Counted from the stretch's first letter, positions 15,843 to 24,280 are shown. The stretch is 31,708 nt of DNA from Symbiobacteriaceae bacterium (GCA_009779515.1 WREE01000002.1:1-31708), one strand, 5' to 3'. The notes: generated by a model from the sequence alone, not told the origin. A program made the numbers and translations.

Positions 15843-16997
15843 TTAGCTCTTCCCGCCTATATATACCCGCTTAACCCGAGGGGATACCGTGGCGAGCATG
15901 GCTAAAAAGGTTTGCCCCATTTTTTCCTCTAATTCGTAGGCGGAGATATACTCTGCGCCGTCTCTGCCGATTATGGTTACCGGATCGTCTATTTTCGCGC
16001 CCAGACCGGTGACATCTAAGAAGGTTTGATCCATACAAGTGCCAATAACCGGCGCCCGCTGGCCTCCCACCAACATATCCGGTTTACCCTGCATAGCGAG
16101 GGAGCGCAGGTAGCCGTCGCCGTAGCCGACACTGATGGTGGCTACCTCGGTGGCTTTGGTCACCTTAAAGTAACGGGAGTAGCCTACGGTCTCGCCGGCA
16201 GGCACCGTTTTCACATGGGTGATGAAGGTGCGCCAGGTGACGCTCTCCTCCAGCTGCAGAGCGTTGTCAATATCCATGTTACTGTCATAGCCAAAGAGCA
16301 AGGCGGCCGGGCGGATATGGGTGACCAGAGAGTCTTGTAGCCATACCGAAGCTGCGGTGTTAAAAGCGTGAATATATGGCAACTCCCACCCTTGGTCTTG
16401 TATCTGTTGCACACCCTGCTTAAAATAAGCGTATTGCTCCCGGGTGAAGCTCTTATCTACCGCCTCAGCATAGGAAAAATGGGTAAAGGCGCCAATCACC
16501 TGCAGGTTTGGCAGTTGCTTTAAGCCGGTTAGCAGCTGCTCCAGCTCTTCCCCAGGCCAAACGCCAATGCGGTTAAGACCTGTTTCCACCTTAATTTTTA
16601 CCCGGGCTATCTTGCCCTGCTTTTTAGCTTCTCCATCCAGGCGAGTTAAATACTCCAAGCTATAAGCAGGGGTTACCAGGTCGTGGGCGACTACTGCTGG
16701 GATATTATGGAAAGGAACTCCGCCGATGACCAGGATATCGCACTGCACGCCGCCTTCAATTAGTTGCAGCGCTTCGGCAACCTGAGCGTTACCCACAAAT
16801 TTTATGCCGCACTCCCGGGTGAGAAAGCGCCCCATCTCCACTAGGCCTAAACCGTAAGCGTTACCCTTGAGGATGGCTAAAATATCCACCTGGGCACCGA
16901 TATGCGCTCTTATTTTAGCAATATTCTTCCGAATAATACCTAAATCTACCAGCAGATAGGAGTTGCTGTAGCCTATATCGTAATCTGCCTGCATCAT
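15843..16997 (-). CDS. Alanine racemase-like PLP enzyme
   Basis: 384 residues of the fold-III alanine racemase family, which interconverts L- and D-amino acids. The PLP lysine is K44 in ILKGNAYGLG; the typical form is VKA(N/D)AYGHG, so the residues around it are variant. The second catalytic base Tyr is probably in 'AGETVGYSRYF', and the C-terminal CMDQTFLDVTG matches the CMDQ motif. The start is ATG 16997 or the next codon, ATG 16994. The box is weak, and the gene starts nine bases after the stop of the N-acyl-D-amino-acid deacylase, so translation may be coupled. Given the neighbour and the variant PLP motif, I infer a catabolic racemase acting on released D-amino acids, not the cell-wall alanine racemase. 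This is not proven. Confidence 0.85.
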   Translation of the reverse strand: MMQADYDIGYSNSYLLVDLGIIRKNIAKIRAHIGAQVDILAILKGNAYGLGLVEMGRFLTRECGIKFVGNAQVAEALQLIEGGVQCDILVIGGVPFHNIPAVVAHDLVTPAYSLEYLTRLDGEAKKQGKIARVKIKVETGLNRIGVWPGEELEQLLTGLKQLPNLQVIGAFTHFSYAEAVDKSFTREQYAYFKQGVQQIQDQGWELPYIHAFNTAASVWLQDSLVTHIRPAALLFGYDSNMDIDNALQLEESVTWRTFITHVKTVPAGETVGYSRYFKVTKATEVATISVGYGDGYLRSLAMQGKPDMLVGGQRAPVIGTCMDQTFLDVTGLGAKIDDPVTIIGRDGAEYISAYELEEKMGQTFLAMLATVSPRVKRVYIGGKS

Positions 16998-17006
16998 TAT
17001 CCCGCC

Positions 17007-18581
17007 TTACGCCTGGCACTTGGGGTTGCGAATAGTCATGCCAGCTCGCACCCCGGTACCGGCGCTCTCTTTTACTGCCCACTGCCCGTTAACAAAGACG
17101 TGGATAATGCCGGTGGGGTAGTTGTTGGGCTCGCTGACACTGGCGGTGGGAGCAATGGTTTGGGGATCGAAGACAACCAGATCTGCCCAATACCCTTCCC
17201 GCAACAATCCCCGATCCTTAAGATTCAAGCGATGTGCTACCATACCGCTCATCTTGTAAATGCAGGTCTCTAAACTTAGCAGCTTTTCATCGTAGACGTA
17301 GCGCTTGAGGGTATAGGGGTAAGTTTCGTAGTTCCGGGGGTGAGCCTCCAGAGGGTTAATATTTTGCCCATCTACCACATAGCTATCGGTGCCCAACATA
17401 CTGAAGGGGTGTTTTAAGATAGCGTTGATATCTTCGTCTCCCATAATACCGGCGGTTTTGACCTGACCATCGTTAAGGTGCAGCAAGTTTACCATGTAGG
17501 TAGCCAAATCTGTTCCCATTTTAGCTGCGCCTTCGGCAAGATCCAACCACTCATACTCCTTCGTGTTGAGGCACCAGAGAACGGCGTTATGTTGCACCGA
17601 CATCGCCCGTTCGGCTTTGGCGGCTAATCCCTGGCGGAGATCGGCGATGAGCTTGTGGCGTCCTTCCTCGGTAGCCCACTGCTCCGGAACCACCCGTCCG
17701 CCCAAAAATTCCCGGATAACGCCGGGGATGGCGATAATTTGGGTGTAAGGATGGACATATAAATCGGAGAGAATATCGATCCCTTCGGCACGGGCTGCTT
17801 CCATCATCTCCAGACATTCTTTGGCTTTACCCCAGCTCGGTTTGCCGCAGACCTTTTGGTGTACCAACTGCACCCGGCTACCGCTTTCGCGGCCAATAGA
17901 GATAAGCTCTTGCAGGGAGTCAAAGACCTCTTTGTCTTGGTTGGCAATATGGGAGCTGTGGAGACCATCGAAGGGGACAATAACCTTGTTCAGCTCAATT
18001 ATTTCCTCGACTTGAGCCAGGCAGCCGGGCATATAGCGACGTCCCGTGGTTAAACCGAAGGAGCCGTCTTGCATAGCCTGGAGTAACAGCGCTTTCTGCT
18101 GCTCCAGCTCTTCCGGGGTAGCCGGTCGGTCAGCAGCACCCATCACCGCGCCGCGAATAGTCCCTTGCCCTACTTGCATGGCGATATTGACGCCAATGGT
18201 TTCTTTATCTAGCCTCTGGAAGAATTCATCCAAGGTTAGCCAGTCGATATCTGGACGGCGTTGCTGCATCTGCTCGCGGCTGGCTACGGTTAAGGGTGCC
18301 GTTGAACCGCCGCACTGACCGGCAAGGACAAAAGTAATTCCCTGACGCAGGGCGCTCTCGCAGAGGGGGTTGGCGATAATGGTGCGATCGGCATGGCTGT
18401 GCATGTCCATGAAGCCGGGGGTGACGATTAATCCGGTAGCATCGATAACCTGGGCTGCCTCACCTTGGAGGTCACGCCCCATAGCTGCTATCTTGCCGTC
18501 CTTCAGAGCAACATCGGCTTTAATGCCGGGAGAGTTACTGCCATCAACTACCAAGCCGCCTTTGATAAGAAAATCCCACAT
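17007..18581 (-). CDS. N-acyl-D-amino-acid deacylase (D-aminoacylase family amidohydrolase)
   Basis: 524 residues. The family hydrolyses N-acyl-D-amino acids to a free D-amino acid plus carboxylate in the cytoplasm. Visible signatures are 'TPGFMDMHSHADRT' (HxH zinc ligands), AGQCGGSTAPL (the family Cys, usually GNCG), LHSSHIANQ and 'VQLVHQKVCGKPSWGKA' (zinc histidines), and MLGTDSYVVDG (catalytic Asp). The start is ATG 18581, with GAGGTG about seven bases upstream. A GTG at 18590 lies in the box region itself. It is the first gene of a two-gene unit with the racemase, together able to convert N-acyl-D-amino acids to L-amino acids. Dihydropyrimidinase-like activity is an alternative. Confidence 0.88.
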   Translation of the reverse strand: MWDFLIKGGLVVDGSNSPGIKADVALKDGKIAAMGRDLQGEAAQVIDATGLIVTPGFMDMHSHADRTIIANPLCESALRQGITFVLAGQCGGSTAPLTVASREQMQQRRPDIDWLTLDEFFQRLDKETIGVNIAMQVGQGTIRGAVMGAADRPATPEELEQQKALLLQAMQDGSFGLTTGRRYMPGCLAQVEEIIELNKVIVPFDGLHSSHIANQDKEVFDSLQELISIGRESGSRVQLVHQKVCGKPSWGKAKECLEMMEAARAEGIDILSDLYVHPYTQIIAIPGVIREFLGGRVVPEQWATEEGRHKLIADLRQGLAAKAERAMSVQHNAVLWCLNTKEYEWLDLAEGAAKMGTDLATYMVNLLHLNDGQVKTAGIMGDEDINAILKHPFSMLGTDSYVVDGQNINPLEAHPRNYETYPYTLKRYVYDEKLLSLETCIYKMSGMVAHRLNLKDRGLLREGYWADLVVFDPQTIAPTASVSEPNNYPTGIIHVFVNGQWAVKESAGTGVRAGMTIRNPKCQA

Positions 18582-18681
18582 GCTTTTCACCTCGTTAGAA
18601 TTTATGAATGGTTAATCTCGTCATCCAATTCGCTCTTCACCGAGGAAAACCCTTGCATCTGGGGGAAACAAATGACAATAA

Positions 18682-18724
18682 GGAAGGAAATAGGAGGTTG
18701 TTTGCCGAAAAACGGAAGGAAATA
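18682..18724 (+). promoter_or_regulatory. Direct repeat upstream of the AOR cluster
   Basis: GGAAGGAAATA occurs at 18682-18692 and again at 18714-18724, starting 32 bases apart (about three helical turns). A tandem GCTACTTA follows at 18732-18747. They lie between the divergent deacylase and the ferredoxin gene. The spacing would suit an operator bound by a dimer, but no protein is known. No convincing sigma-A promoter was found in this spacer. Confidence 0.35.
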
Positions 18725-18760
18725 AGGTGAAGCTACTTAGCTACTTAGGGAGGAAGAAAA

Positions 18761-19150
18761 ATGCGTGTCATCACCACTAAGCCGGAGCGCTGCTCAGGGT
18801 GTAAAGCCTGCCAGGCACTCTGCGCTTTAACCCAGTTTGGGGAGAACAATCTCAAAAAGAGTGCCTTAAAAATTATCGGTCACTTTCCCGACCCCGGCAC
18901 TTATGATATTAATATTTGTAACCAATGCGGCGCTTGTGCCACCATTTGCCCGGTGCAAGCTATCTCCGACAATGGCGATGCTTATCTTATCGACGCTACT
19001 GCCTGCATAGGGTGCGGTCTTTGTGTCTCCACCTGCCCCACCCGCAGCATGGTGCAACATGCCTCCACCGTGGTTCCTATTAAATGCGTCTCCTGTGGTG
19101 CTTGCGTGGAGTACTGCCCAAGGCGTGCCTTGGTTTGGCAAGAAGGTTAG
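18761..19150 (+). CDS. Polyferredoxin with four 4Fe-4S motifs, AOR partner
   Basis: 129 residues carrying sixteen Cys in four CxxCxxCxxxC groups: C11/14/17/21, C53/56/59/63, C82/85/88/92 and C109/112/115/119. The first group (CSGCKACQALC) resembles the first motif of HycB/CooF-type electron-transfer subunits. The other three are standard ferredoxin motifs ending in CP. It probably carries electrons to or from the aldehyde oxidoreductase encoded 14 bases downstream, between the tungsten enzyme and the cell's ferredoxin or a larger redox partner. The start is ATG with GGGAGGAAG upstream. It is the first gene of the cluster that runs to 24214. Confidence 0.92.
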   Translation: MRVITTKPERCSGCKACQALCALTQFGENNLKKSALKIIGHFPDPGTYDINICNQCGACATICPVQAISDNGDAYLIDATACIGCGLCVSTCPTRSMVQHASTVVPIKCVSCGACVEYCPRRALVWQEG

Positions 19151-19164
19151 GGGGTTACTTAAAA

Positions 19165-21024
19165 ATGAAGGGAATTCATCAAAAAATATTAAGGATTAAC
19201 CTTAGCGACAAGAGCCACCGCCTGGATTGCCGTGACGAAGAGTTTTATCGTACCTGGATTGGTGGCCGCGGTATGGGTGCGAAGATTATCTACGACGAAG
19301 TACCCGTAGACACCGACCCCCTCGGTCCGGAAAATCTTCTTTACATGTCGGGAGGTCCTCTTTCGGGGGTTTACGCTCCAGCCACCGGTAAAACCTCCTT
19401 TGTCTGTAAGTCGCCGGCAACTGGTGGTTACGGTGATTCTAACGTGGGTGGGCATATCGGTCCGGAGCTAAAGTATGCTGGCTACGACGCTCTTATTTTT
19501 GAAGGAGCGGCTGCCGAACCTACGGTGGTTGTTATCGACGACGATAAAATTACTTTTCAATCGGCTGCCTACCTTTGGGGTAAGGGGACTTTTGAAACCG
19601 AAAAGATCCTAAAAGATGAGCTGGGGGACGACTTCCAAATTGCGGTGATCGGTCCTGCCGGAGAGAAGCTGGTGTATATAGCCTGTATCCAACACGATTT
19701 TGGGCGTCAGGCAGGTCGCACCGGCGTGGGGGCGGTTATGGGTTCTAAAAACCTTAAAGCTTTCGCTATCCGGGGCAGTAAAGGGGTGCCTGTCGCCGAT
19801 GCGGCTGCTTTATTGGAGCACGGTAAACAGGCGTTTGCCAACTGTTTTGCCAAGCCAGGCTTCGAAGAGTGGACACCCATGGGCACTGCCGGAGTTACCA
19901 ACTGGGTTAACGAGATTGGCGCTTTCCCTACCCGTAACTTCTACACCACCTACTTCCCCGAACACGAAAAAATCAACGGCGAGGCGTTGCTGGAGCGCAT
20001 TTTGCGCACCGATAAAGGCTGTTTCGCTTGTCCTACCCCCTGCGGCAAGTATTCCAGTGCCGCTGGCGTCTTAAAGGATGGTACTAGGGAAGAAACCTTC
20101 CAGGTTTTGGTGGAAGGTCCGGAGTACGAAACTATCGCCCTGGTAGGAGGAAATTGCGAAATTGCCTCTATTGAGGAAGTAGCCTATGCCAACTATGTTA
20201 TGGACGATCTGGGGATGGATACCATCTCTGGCGGTAATATTGTGGCTTTTGCTCTGGAGTGCCTGGAAAAGGGTGTCCTTAGCAAAGAGCAGGTGGAAGG
20301 ACGCGAGCTGCGTTTTGGCGACTTGGCGTCGGTGGTATATCTTTCGGAAATTATCGCTAAACGTCAGGGGATAGGGGATATTTTGGCAGAAGGGGTTAAA
20401 ATTGCTGCCGAAAAGTTCGGACATAATTCCCAGCACTACGCCATTCACGTCAAAGGGTTGGAGCAGTCCGGCTACGAAGGTCGTAACGCTCCGGCGATGA
20501 TGTTAGCCTTCATGACCGCGGATATTGGCGCTCACCACAACCGCGCCTGGGCGATCACCCACGATATTGCTGTGGGGGTGGATGTTTTCGAGGGTAAACC
20601 GGAAAAGGTGGTGGAGCTGCAGCATATCCGCCCTTTCTTCGATCAAATGGGGTGTTGTCGTCTGCAGTGGGTGGAGCTCGGTTTCGAGCTGGAAAACTAC
20701 CCGGATCTTTTTAACATTGTTACCGGGGAAAAATTAACCTGGGAAGATATGATGCACATCTCCGAGCGGGTCTACAACCTTACTCGCATGTTTTGGGTGA
20801 AGCATATGCCTGGCTTCGGCCGCTCCTGGGATTGGCCACCACCGCGCATGATCGAAGAGCTTGTTCCTACGGGTCCTTCCGCCGGGAAGAAAATTTCCGA
20901 GGAGAACCTTAACTGGCTTTTAGACCGCTACTACGAAGTTAGAGGCTGGGATAAAAATGGCATTCCCACACCCGAAAAGCTGGAGCAGCTGGGGCTTAGC
21001 TTTTGCCTTCCAGATTTAAAATGA
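19165..21024 (+). CDS. aor: Aldehyde:ferredoxin oxidoreductase (tungsten/molybdopterin family)
   Basis: The family catalyses the reversible ferredoxin-dependent oxidation of aldehydes to carboxylic acids at a tungsten bis-pyranopterin centre. 619 residues. The 4Fe-4S ligands are C286, C289 and C293 (CFACPTPC), plus C497 or C498 in QMGCCRLQW. The spacing closely matches that recalled for Pyrococcus AOR. The N-terminal 'WIGGRGMGAKIIYDEVP' and the pterin-site segment 'MTADIGAHHNRAWAI' are characteristic. The longer reading frame back to 19084 overlaps the ferredoxin gene, so I start at ATG 19165 ('MKGIHQKILRINLSDKS'). The 3' end overlaps the MoaD-like gene as ATGA. Substrate is unknown. The KAS III, ACP and acyltransferase genes downstream hint at a fatty or branched acyl acid/aldehyde, by inference only. 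Confidence 0.93.
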   Translation: MKGIHQKILRINLSDKSHRLDCRDEEFYRTWIGGRGMGAKIIYDEVPVDTDPLGPENLLYMSGGPLSGVYAPATGKTSFVCKSPATGGYGDSNVGGHIGPELKYAGYDALIFEGAAAEPTVVVIDDDKITFQSAAYLWGKGTFETEKILKDELGDDFQIAVIGPAGEKLVYIACIQHDFGRQAGRTGVGAVMGSKNLKAFAIRGSKGVPVADAAALLEHGKQAFANCFAKPGFEEWTPMGTAGVTNWVNEIGAFPTRNFYTTYFPEHEKINGEALLERILRTDKGCFACPTPCGKYSSAAGVLKDGTREETFQVLVEGPEYETIALVGGNCEIASIEEVAYANYVMDDLGMDTISGGNIVAFALECLEKGVLSKEQVEGRELRFGDLASVVYLSEIIAKRQGIGDILAEGVKIAAEKFGHNSQHYAIHVKGLEQSGYEGRNAPAMMLAFMTADIGAHHNRAWAITHDIAVGVDVFEGKPEKVVELQHIRPFFDQMGCCRLQWVELGFELENYPDLFNIVTGEKLTWEDMMHISERVYNLTRMFWVKHMPGFGRSWDWPPPRMIEELVPTGPSAGKKISEENLNWLLDRYYEVRGWDKNGIPTPEKLEQLGLSFCLPDLK

Positions 21025-21275
21025 ACTTAACCACGGAGAGCATTACCGTTCATATGGGCATTCGAGGGCACTGTGCCGAGTATTTTCCTGAACTGCCGGA
21101 AGAGTTTACCCACCAATGTGGAGTAGGGCTTACCTTGCGCCAGGTGATGGTCTCTTTAGGCATTAACCCGTTACTGATTATGGGGGTTGTCGTTAACGGC
21201 AAGCTGGCGAAAAAAGACTACCTTCTCCAGGAGGGGGATAAAGTTATCCTTTTATCCCCTCCTACTGGAGGGTAG
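21021..21275 (+). CDS. MoaD/ThiS-like sulfur carrier protein
   Basis: 84 residues of the ubiquitin-like beta-grasp family. It ends in the obligatory Gly-Gly (SPPTGG), preceded by GVVVNGKLAKKDYLLQEGD and KVILL, the usual MoaD/ThiS C-terminal half. As a thiocarboxylate it would give sulfur to molybdopterin (tungstopterin) biosynthesis. This fits its position directly after aor, which is common for AOR genes. ATG 21021 overlaps the aor stop (ATGA), indicating translational coupling. Six codons of extra open frame upstream are probably not used. ThiS (thiamin) is the alternative, but no thiamin genes are nearby. Confidence 0.88.
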   Translation: MNLTTESITVHMGIRGHCAEYFPELPEEFTHQCGVGLTLRQVMVSLGINPLLIMGVVVNGKLAKKDYLLQEGDKVILLSPPTGG

Positions 21276-21279
21276 AGCT

Positions 21280-21915
21280 ATGCCAAAGCTAATTGTGGTG
21301 GGCGCCGGTGGGTGCGGGCGCGATGTTATGCATTGGGCTTACCAGGCATCTCTGGCAGGCGCTCCCTGGGAGGTTAGCGGTTTTCTCGATGACAACCCGG
21401 TAGCCTTGGAGGGCTTAAAAACCACCCACCCTCTTTTGGGGAGCATAGCCGCGTGGCAACCCCGGGAAGGGGAGCTCTTTCTTTGCGCTATTGCCGATCC
21501 CTCCGTCCGTAGCCGCCTGGTCGCCTCCCTCCTTGCTAAGGGCGCCTGTTTTACCACCCTCGTCCACCCCACAGCCACGGTGGTAGCCACTGCCAGTATC
21601 GGCACTGGGAGTATCATCTCCCCCTTTTGTGTTATATCCGATAACGCCAGGGTGGGGGAGCATGTCTTTATTAATGTTCATTCGGCTATCGGTCACGATG
21701 CCTCGGTGGGAGACTACGCCACCATTTGCTCTTACTGCGATGTTACCGGCGGCGTACAGCTGGGAGAGAAGGTCTACCTGGGGAGCCATGTTACCGTGGT
21801 ACCCCAGATGAAGGTTGGTGCGGAGGCCTTCCTTTGTGCCGGTAGTGTGGTGGTTAACCATATTGCTTCGGGCGCTCGGGTGATGGGCAACCCTGCCAAA
21901 AGGTTTACCATCTAA
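21280..21915 (+). CDS. PglD/NeuD-like left-handed beta-helix acyltransferase
   Basis: 211 residues. The N-terminal Rossmann-like part opens with 'LIVVGAGGCGRDVMHWAYQA', followed by VSGFLDDN, as in PglD and NeuD. The C-terminal half has hexapeptide repeats (for example 'ATASIGTGSIISPFCVIS', 'ARVGEHVFINVHSAIGHDAS'), with the conserved His pair in VHSAIGHD expected to be catalytic. It closes with the typical ARVMGNPAKRF. The family acetylates amino-sugars on nucleotide carriers for surface glycans. ATG 21280 follows a GGAGGGTAGAGCT box four bases after the MoaD-like gene. The acyl donor could be acyl-ACP made by the next two genes instead of acetyl-CoA. This is inference. Confidence 0.85.
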   Translation: MPKLIVVGAGGCGRDVMHWAYQASLAGAPWEVSGFLDDNPVALEGLKTTHPLLGSIAAWQPREGELFLCAIADPSVRSRLVASLLAKGACFTTLVHPTATVVATASIGTGSIISPFCVISDNARVGEHVFINVHSAIGHDASVGDYATICSYCDVTGGVQLGEKVYLGSHVTVVPQMKVGAEAFLCAGSVVVNHIASGARVMGNPAKRFTI

Positions 21916-21930
21916 AAAGGAGTTGCTTCT

Positions 21931-22992
21931 TTGTTGACCATAGCTCTACCGGGGGTACGACTGGCGGCGGTTTATGGCTGCCTGCCGCCGGATCGTCTTG
22001 ATAATCTTACCACCTTGCAGCAGCTCTACGGCGATGAAGCACAAGGAGTGGTGCGCTCCACCGGTATTACCACCCGTTATCTTGCTCGGGAGGGCATTTC
22101 GTCCCTGGATCTCTGCCTGGAGGCAGCCCAGGCGCTTTTGGTAGCCACCAACTACAACCTTAGCCAATTGGCGGGGATAGTTAGCGTTACCTTCACACCG
22201 GCTTTCCCTTTGCCGGGTAATGCCACTCTGGCGCAAGGTAGGCTGGGGCTCTCTTCTCAGGTAGCGGCTTTAGACCTCCACAGCCACTGTGCTGGTTACC
22301 CTTACGGTTTGTGGGTTGCCGCCTCGTTAGCCCGAGCCACCGGCAAAGGCGTCCTCCTGCTTACCGGCGATGTGCAAAGTCCCCTGATCTCCCCCCAGGA
22401 CCCGGCGAGCTACCCTGTCTTCTCCGATGCCGGTAGCGCCACCCTGATCGTCCCAGGGGGGGAAGATATCTGGCAGTTTGCTTTTTATAGCGACGGCACG
22501 AAGAGCCAGGCGTTACACATTGTTGCCGGTGGTTCTCAGCACCCTTTGCAACAAGAGCATCTCCACCTGCAGCCGGCAGGTGCCGGCGCCAGACGCCCGG
22601 TGGATTTCGCCATGGATGGCTTAGAGGTTTTCAAGTTCGTAACTGTGGCAGTGCGCCGGTTTATGGCAGATTTTTTAGCGGCTACCGGGAAAAGCGCTGC
22701 CGACTTTGCCGCTTTTATCCCCCACCAAGCTAACGGTTATATGGTAAGGCAGTTAGCTAAGAAGCTGGGCTTTAGTGAGGAACAACTGTGGCTGACGGTA
22801 GAGCGTTACGGTAATGGAGCAGCTGCCTCTATCCCTTTAACTATTGCCGATATAGCCCCCGCCAAGCTGTCCCTTGCCAAGTCGCCTTGGTCTTCACTCT
22901 TGGTTGGCTTCGGCGCCGGTCTGGCTGTGGCTGCGGTAAGTCTGCCTCTTTATGCCCATGCTTCCTACGGAGTGGTGTCATACCAAGGCTGA
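21931..22992 (+). CDS. Beta-ketoacyl-ACP synthase III (KAS III/FabH-like)
   Basis: 353 residues of the FabH-like thiolase fold, which condenses an acyl-CoA starter with malonyl-ACP or, in relatives, transfers acyl groups. The catalytic triad is complete: C120 (SHCAGYPYG), H265 (FIPHQANGY) and N295 (YGNGAAASIP). It starts with TTG 21931, eight bases after AAGGAG; TTG 21934 is equally possible. It differs from housekeeping FabH in the N-terminal 'LTTLQQLYGDEAQGVV' region and the tail, and it is not in a fab operon. It is most like KAS III proteins of surface-glycan or secondary-metabolite clusters. Its own ACP is encoded 80 bases downstream. Product unknown. Confidence 0.88.
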   Translation: MLTIALPGVRLAAVYGCLPPDRLDNLTTLQQLYGDEAQGVVRSTGITTRYLAREGISSLDLCLEAAQALLVATNYNLSQLAGIVSVTFTPAFPLPGNATLAQGRLGLSSQVAALDLHSHCAGYPYGLWVAASLARATGKGVLLLTGDVQSPLISPQDPASYPVFSDAGSATLIVPGGEDIWQFAFYSDGTKSQALHIVAGGSQHPLQQEHLHLQPAGAGARRPVDFAMDGLEVFKFVTVAVRRFMADFLAATGKSAADFAAFIPHQANGYMVRQLAKKLGFSEEQLWLTVERYGNGAAASIPLTIADIAPAKLSLAKSPWSSLLVGFGAGLAVAAVSLPLYAHASYGVVSYQG

Positions 22993-23072
22993 AGCAGTCC
23001 GTGTTTGGACATTATTCCCCTTCAGCGGCATAACGCCTTAAAAGAAAGCTATTATCAGGAGGGGTTGCCACC

Positions 23073-23306
23073 GTGGATACCCAAGTCTTCTTGCAAAAAA
23101 TGGCAGATATCCTCGAAGTGCCCTTGGCAGAGCTTTCCCTAGCTACTGCTTTTCGGCAGGATATACCTTACTGGGATTCGCTCAAAGGGTTTGCCACCAT
23201 CGTCATGCTCCAGGAAGATTACGAGGTAGCGGTGGAGGTGTACGACTTTCTCCTCTGTCACACCATCGGTGACCTCTTTGCCAAAGTCGGCAAAATAATC
23301 CCTTAA
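23073..23306 (+). CDS. Dedicated acyl carrier protein
   Basis: 77 residues of a phosphopantetheine-binding four-helix protein. The attachment Ser is S36 in PYWDSLKGF (DSL motif). The acidic helix after it (MLQEDYEVAVEVYDF) is typical. GTG start at 23073, with AGGAGGGG upstream. It follows the KAS III gene and is presumably its partner, distinct from the fatty-acid-synthesis AcpP. A specialised ACP is also suggested by the W before DSL and the absence of the usual 'LGADSLD' sequence. It needs a phosphopantetheinyl transferase encoded elsewhere. Confidence 0.88.
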   Translation: MDTQVFLQKMADILEVPLAELSLATAFRQDIPYWDSLKGFATIVMLQEDYEVAVEVYDFLLCHTIGDLFAKVGKIIP

Positions 23307-23332
23307 ATTTTTATAGCAGCGGTGGTGGTCAT

Positions 23333-24214
23333 ATGCGTTGGTTCCACGTTTTGGGAGCTGTCCTGTTAACCCTTGTGCTTAGTTTTGTCAGTTTATCGTT
23401 AATCAGCAATTTTATAGCTCCTCTTTCTCCTGCCAGTCTGGCTCAGGGGCGTGTTGCCGCAGCGCCTGGGGCAAGCACGTCAGCCATCCCTGCTCTCCCT
23501 CCTGCTCCTACCTCACCCCCGGGGAGCGAGTCGCCTGCTTTTGCCGGCGTAACTGTTCCTATTCTGCTTTACCATGCTATCGGTGAATACGAAGGGGTAG
23601 GGGAAGAGCTTTTCGTTTCGGCAGCTATCTTCGAGCAGCAGCTGGATTATTTGGTATGGGCAGGCTTCACCACCATAACCTTAGAGCAATGGTGGCAACA
23701 CCTGGAAAATGGCGCTCCTTTACCGGCTAAGCCTATCATCATCTCTTTCGATGATGGCTACCGTTCATTTTACAACTACGCCATGCCAGCACTCCTTGCC
23801 CGGGATATGAAAGCCACCCTTTTTATTATCAGCAACCATATTACTCTTCCTCGTACCATGACCCCGGGCATGATCCGCGATGCTTACGATATGGGTATGG
23901 AAATCGCCTCCCATTCCGCCAACCATCTGGATTTAGTCAGCTGTAGCCCCGCCGAAGTTCTCCCCCAATTAGTGGAGTCCAAGGAGTTCCTGGAAGGGAT
24001 CATCCGAGTGCCAGTCTACTACCTGGCCTACCCTGGAGGCATTTATAACGATTTTGTGGTTGCCGCGGCTCAGGAAGCCGGGTACCGCCTGGCAGCAGGA
24101 ACTGTGCCAGGGCTTAACAGCAGCGCTACCGATTATATGCAGCTGCATCGGATCCTAATTCAACGCTCCCACGATCTGGTGGGTTTTGTCCATAAACTGG
24201 AAGAGTATCCGTAG
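23333..24214 (+). CDS. Membrane-anchored polysaccharide deacetylase (NodB domain, CE4-like)
   Basis: 293 residues. An N-terminal membrane anchor or signal (residues ~5-27) is followed by a Pro/Ala/Ser linker (~45-72) and a NodB-homology domain outside the cell. Motif 1 is D140-D141 (ISFDDGYRSF), motif 2 is 'ASHSANHLDL' (H-S-x-x-H metal ligands) and motif 3 is YLAYPGGIYND. The family removes N-acetyl groups from peptidoglycan or other glycans. It starts at ATG 23333, 26 bases after the ACP gene, with only a weak box (GGTGG). Its position at the end of the cluster supports a surface-glycan theme together with the PglD-like gene, but it may be a separate function. It is followed by the promoter and gene of tRNA-Lys. 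Confidence 0.88.
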   Translation: MRWFHVLGAVLLTLVLSFVSLSLISNFIAPLSPASLAQGRVAAAPGASTSAIPALPPAPTSPPGSESPAFAGVTVPILLYHAIGEYEGVGEELFVSAAIFEQQLDYLVWAGFTTITLEQWWQHLENGAPLPAKPIIISFDDGYRSFYNYAMPALLARDMKATLFIISNHITLPRTMTPGMIRDAYDMGMEIASHSANHLDLVSCSPAEVLPQLVESKEFLEGIIRVPVYYLAYPGGIYNDFVVAAAQEAGYRLAAGTVPGLNSSATDYMQLHRILIQRSHDLVGFVHKLEEYP

Positions 24215-24236
24215 TTCTTTTATTTTAGGCTACCTA

Positions 24237-24266
24237 TTGACAGCTATCTTCTGTGTCGTATATAAT
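24237..24266 (+). promoter_or_regulatory. Promoter of tRNA-Lys
   Basis: TTGACA (24237-24242) and TATAAT (24261-24266) are both exact consensus, separated by 18 bases. The tRNA begins 15 bases after the -10 box. Confidence 0.85.
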
Positions 24267-24280
24267 GTTCAAGCAATTAC

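Noticed and set aside
19084..19164. N-terminal extension of AOR from ATG 19084
   Set aside because: It overlaps the last Cys motif of the ferredoxin gene. AOR family proteins start near ATG 19165.
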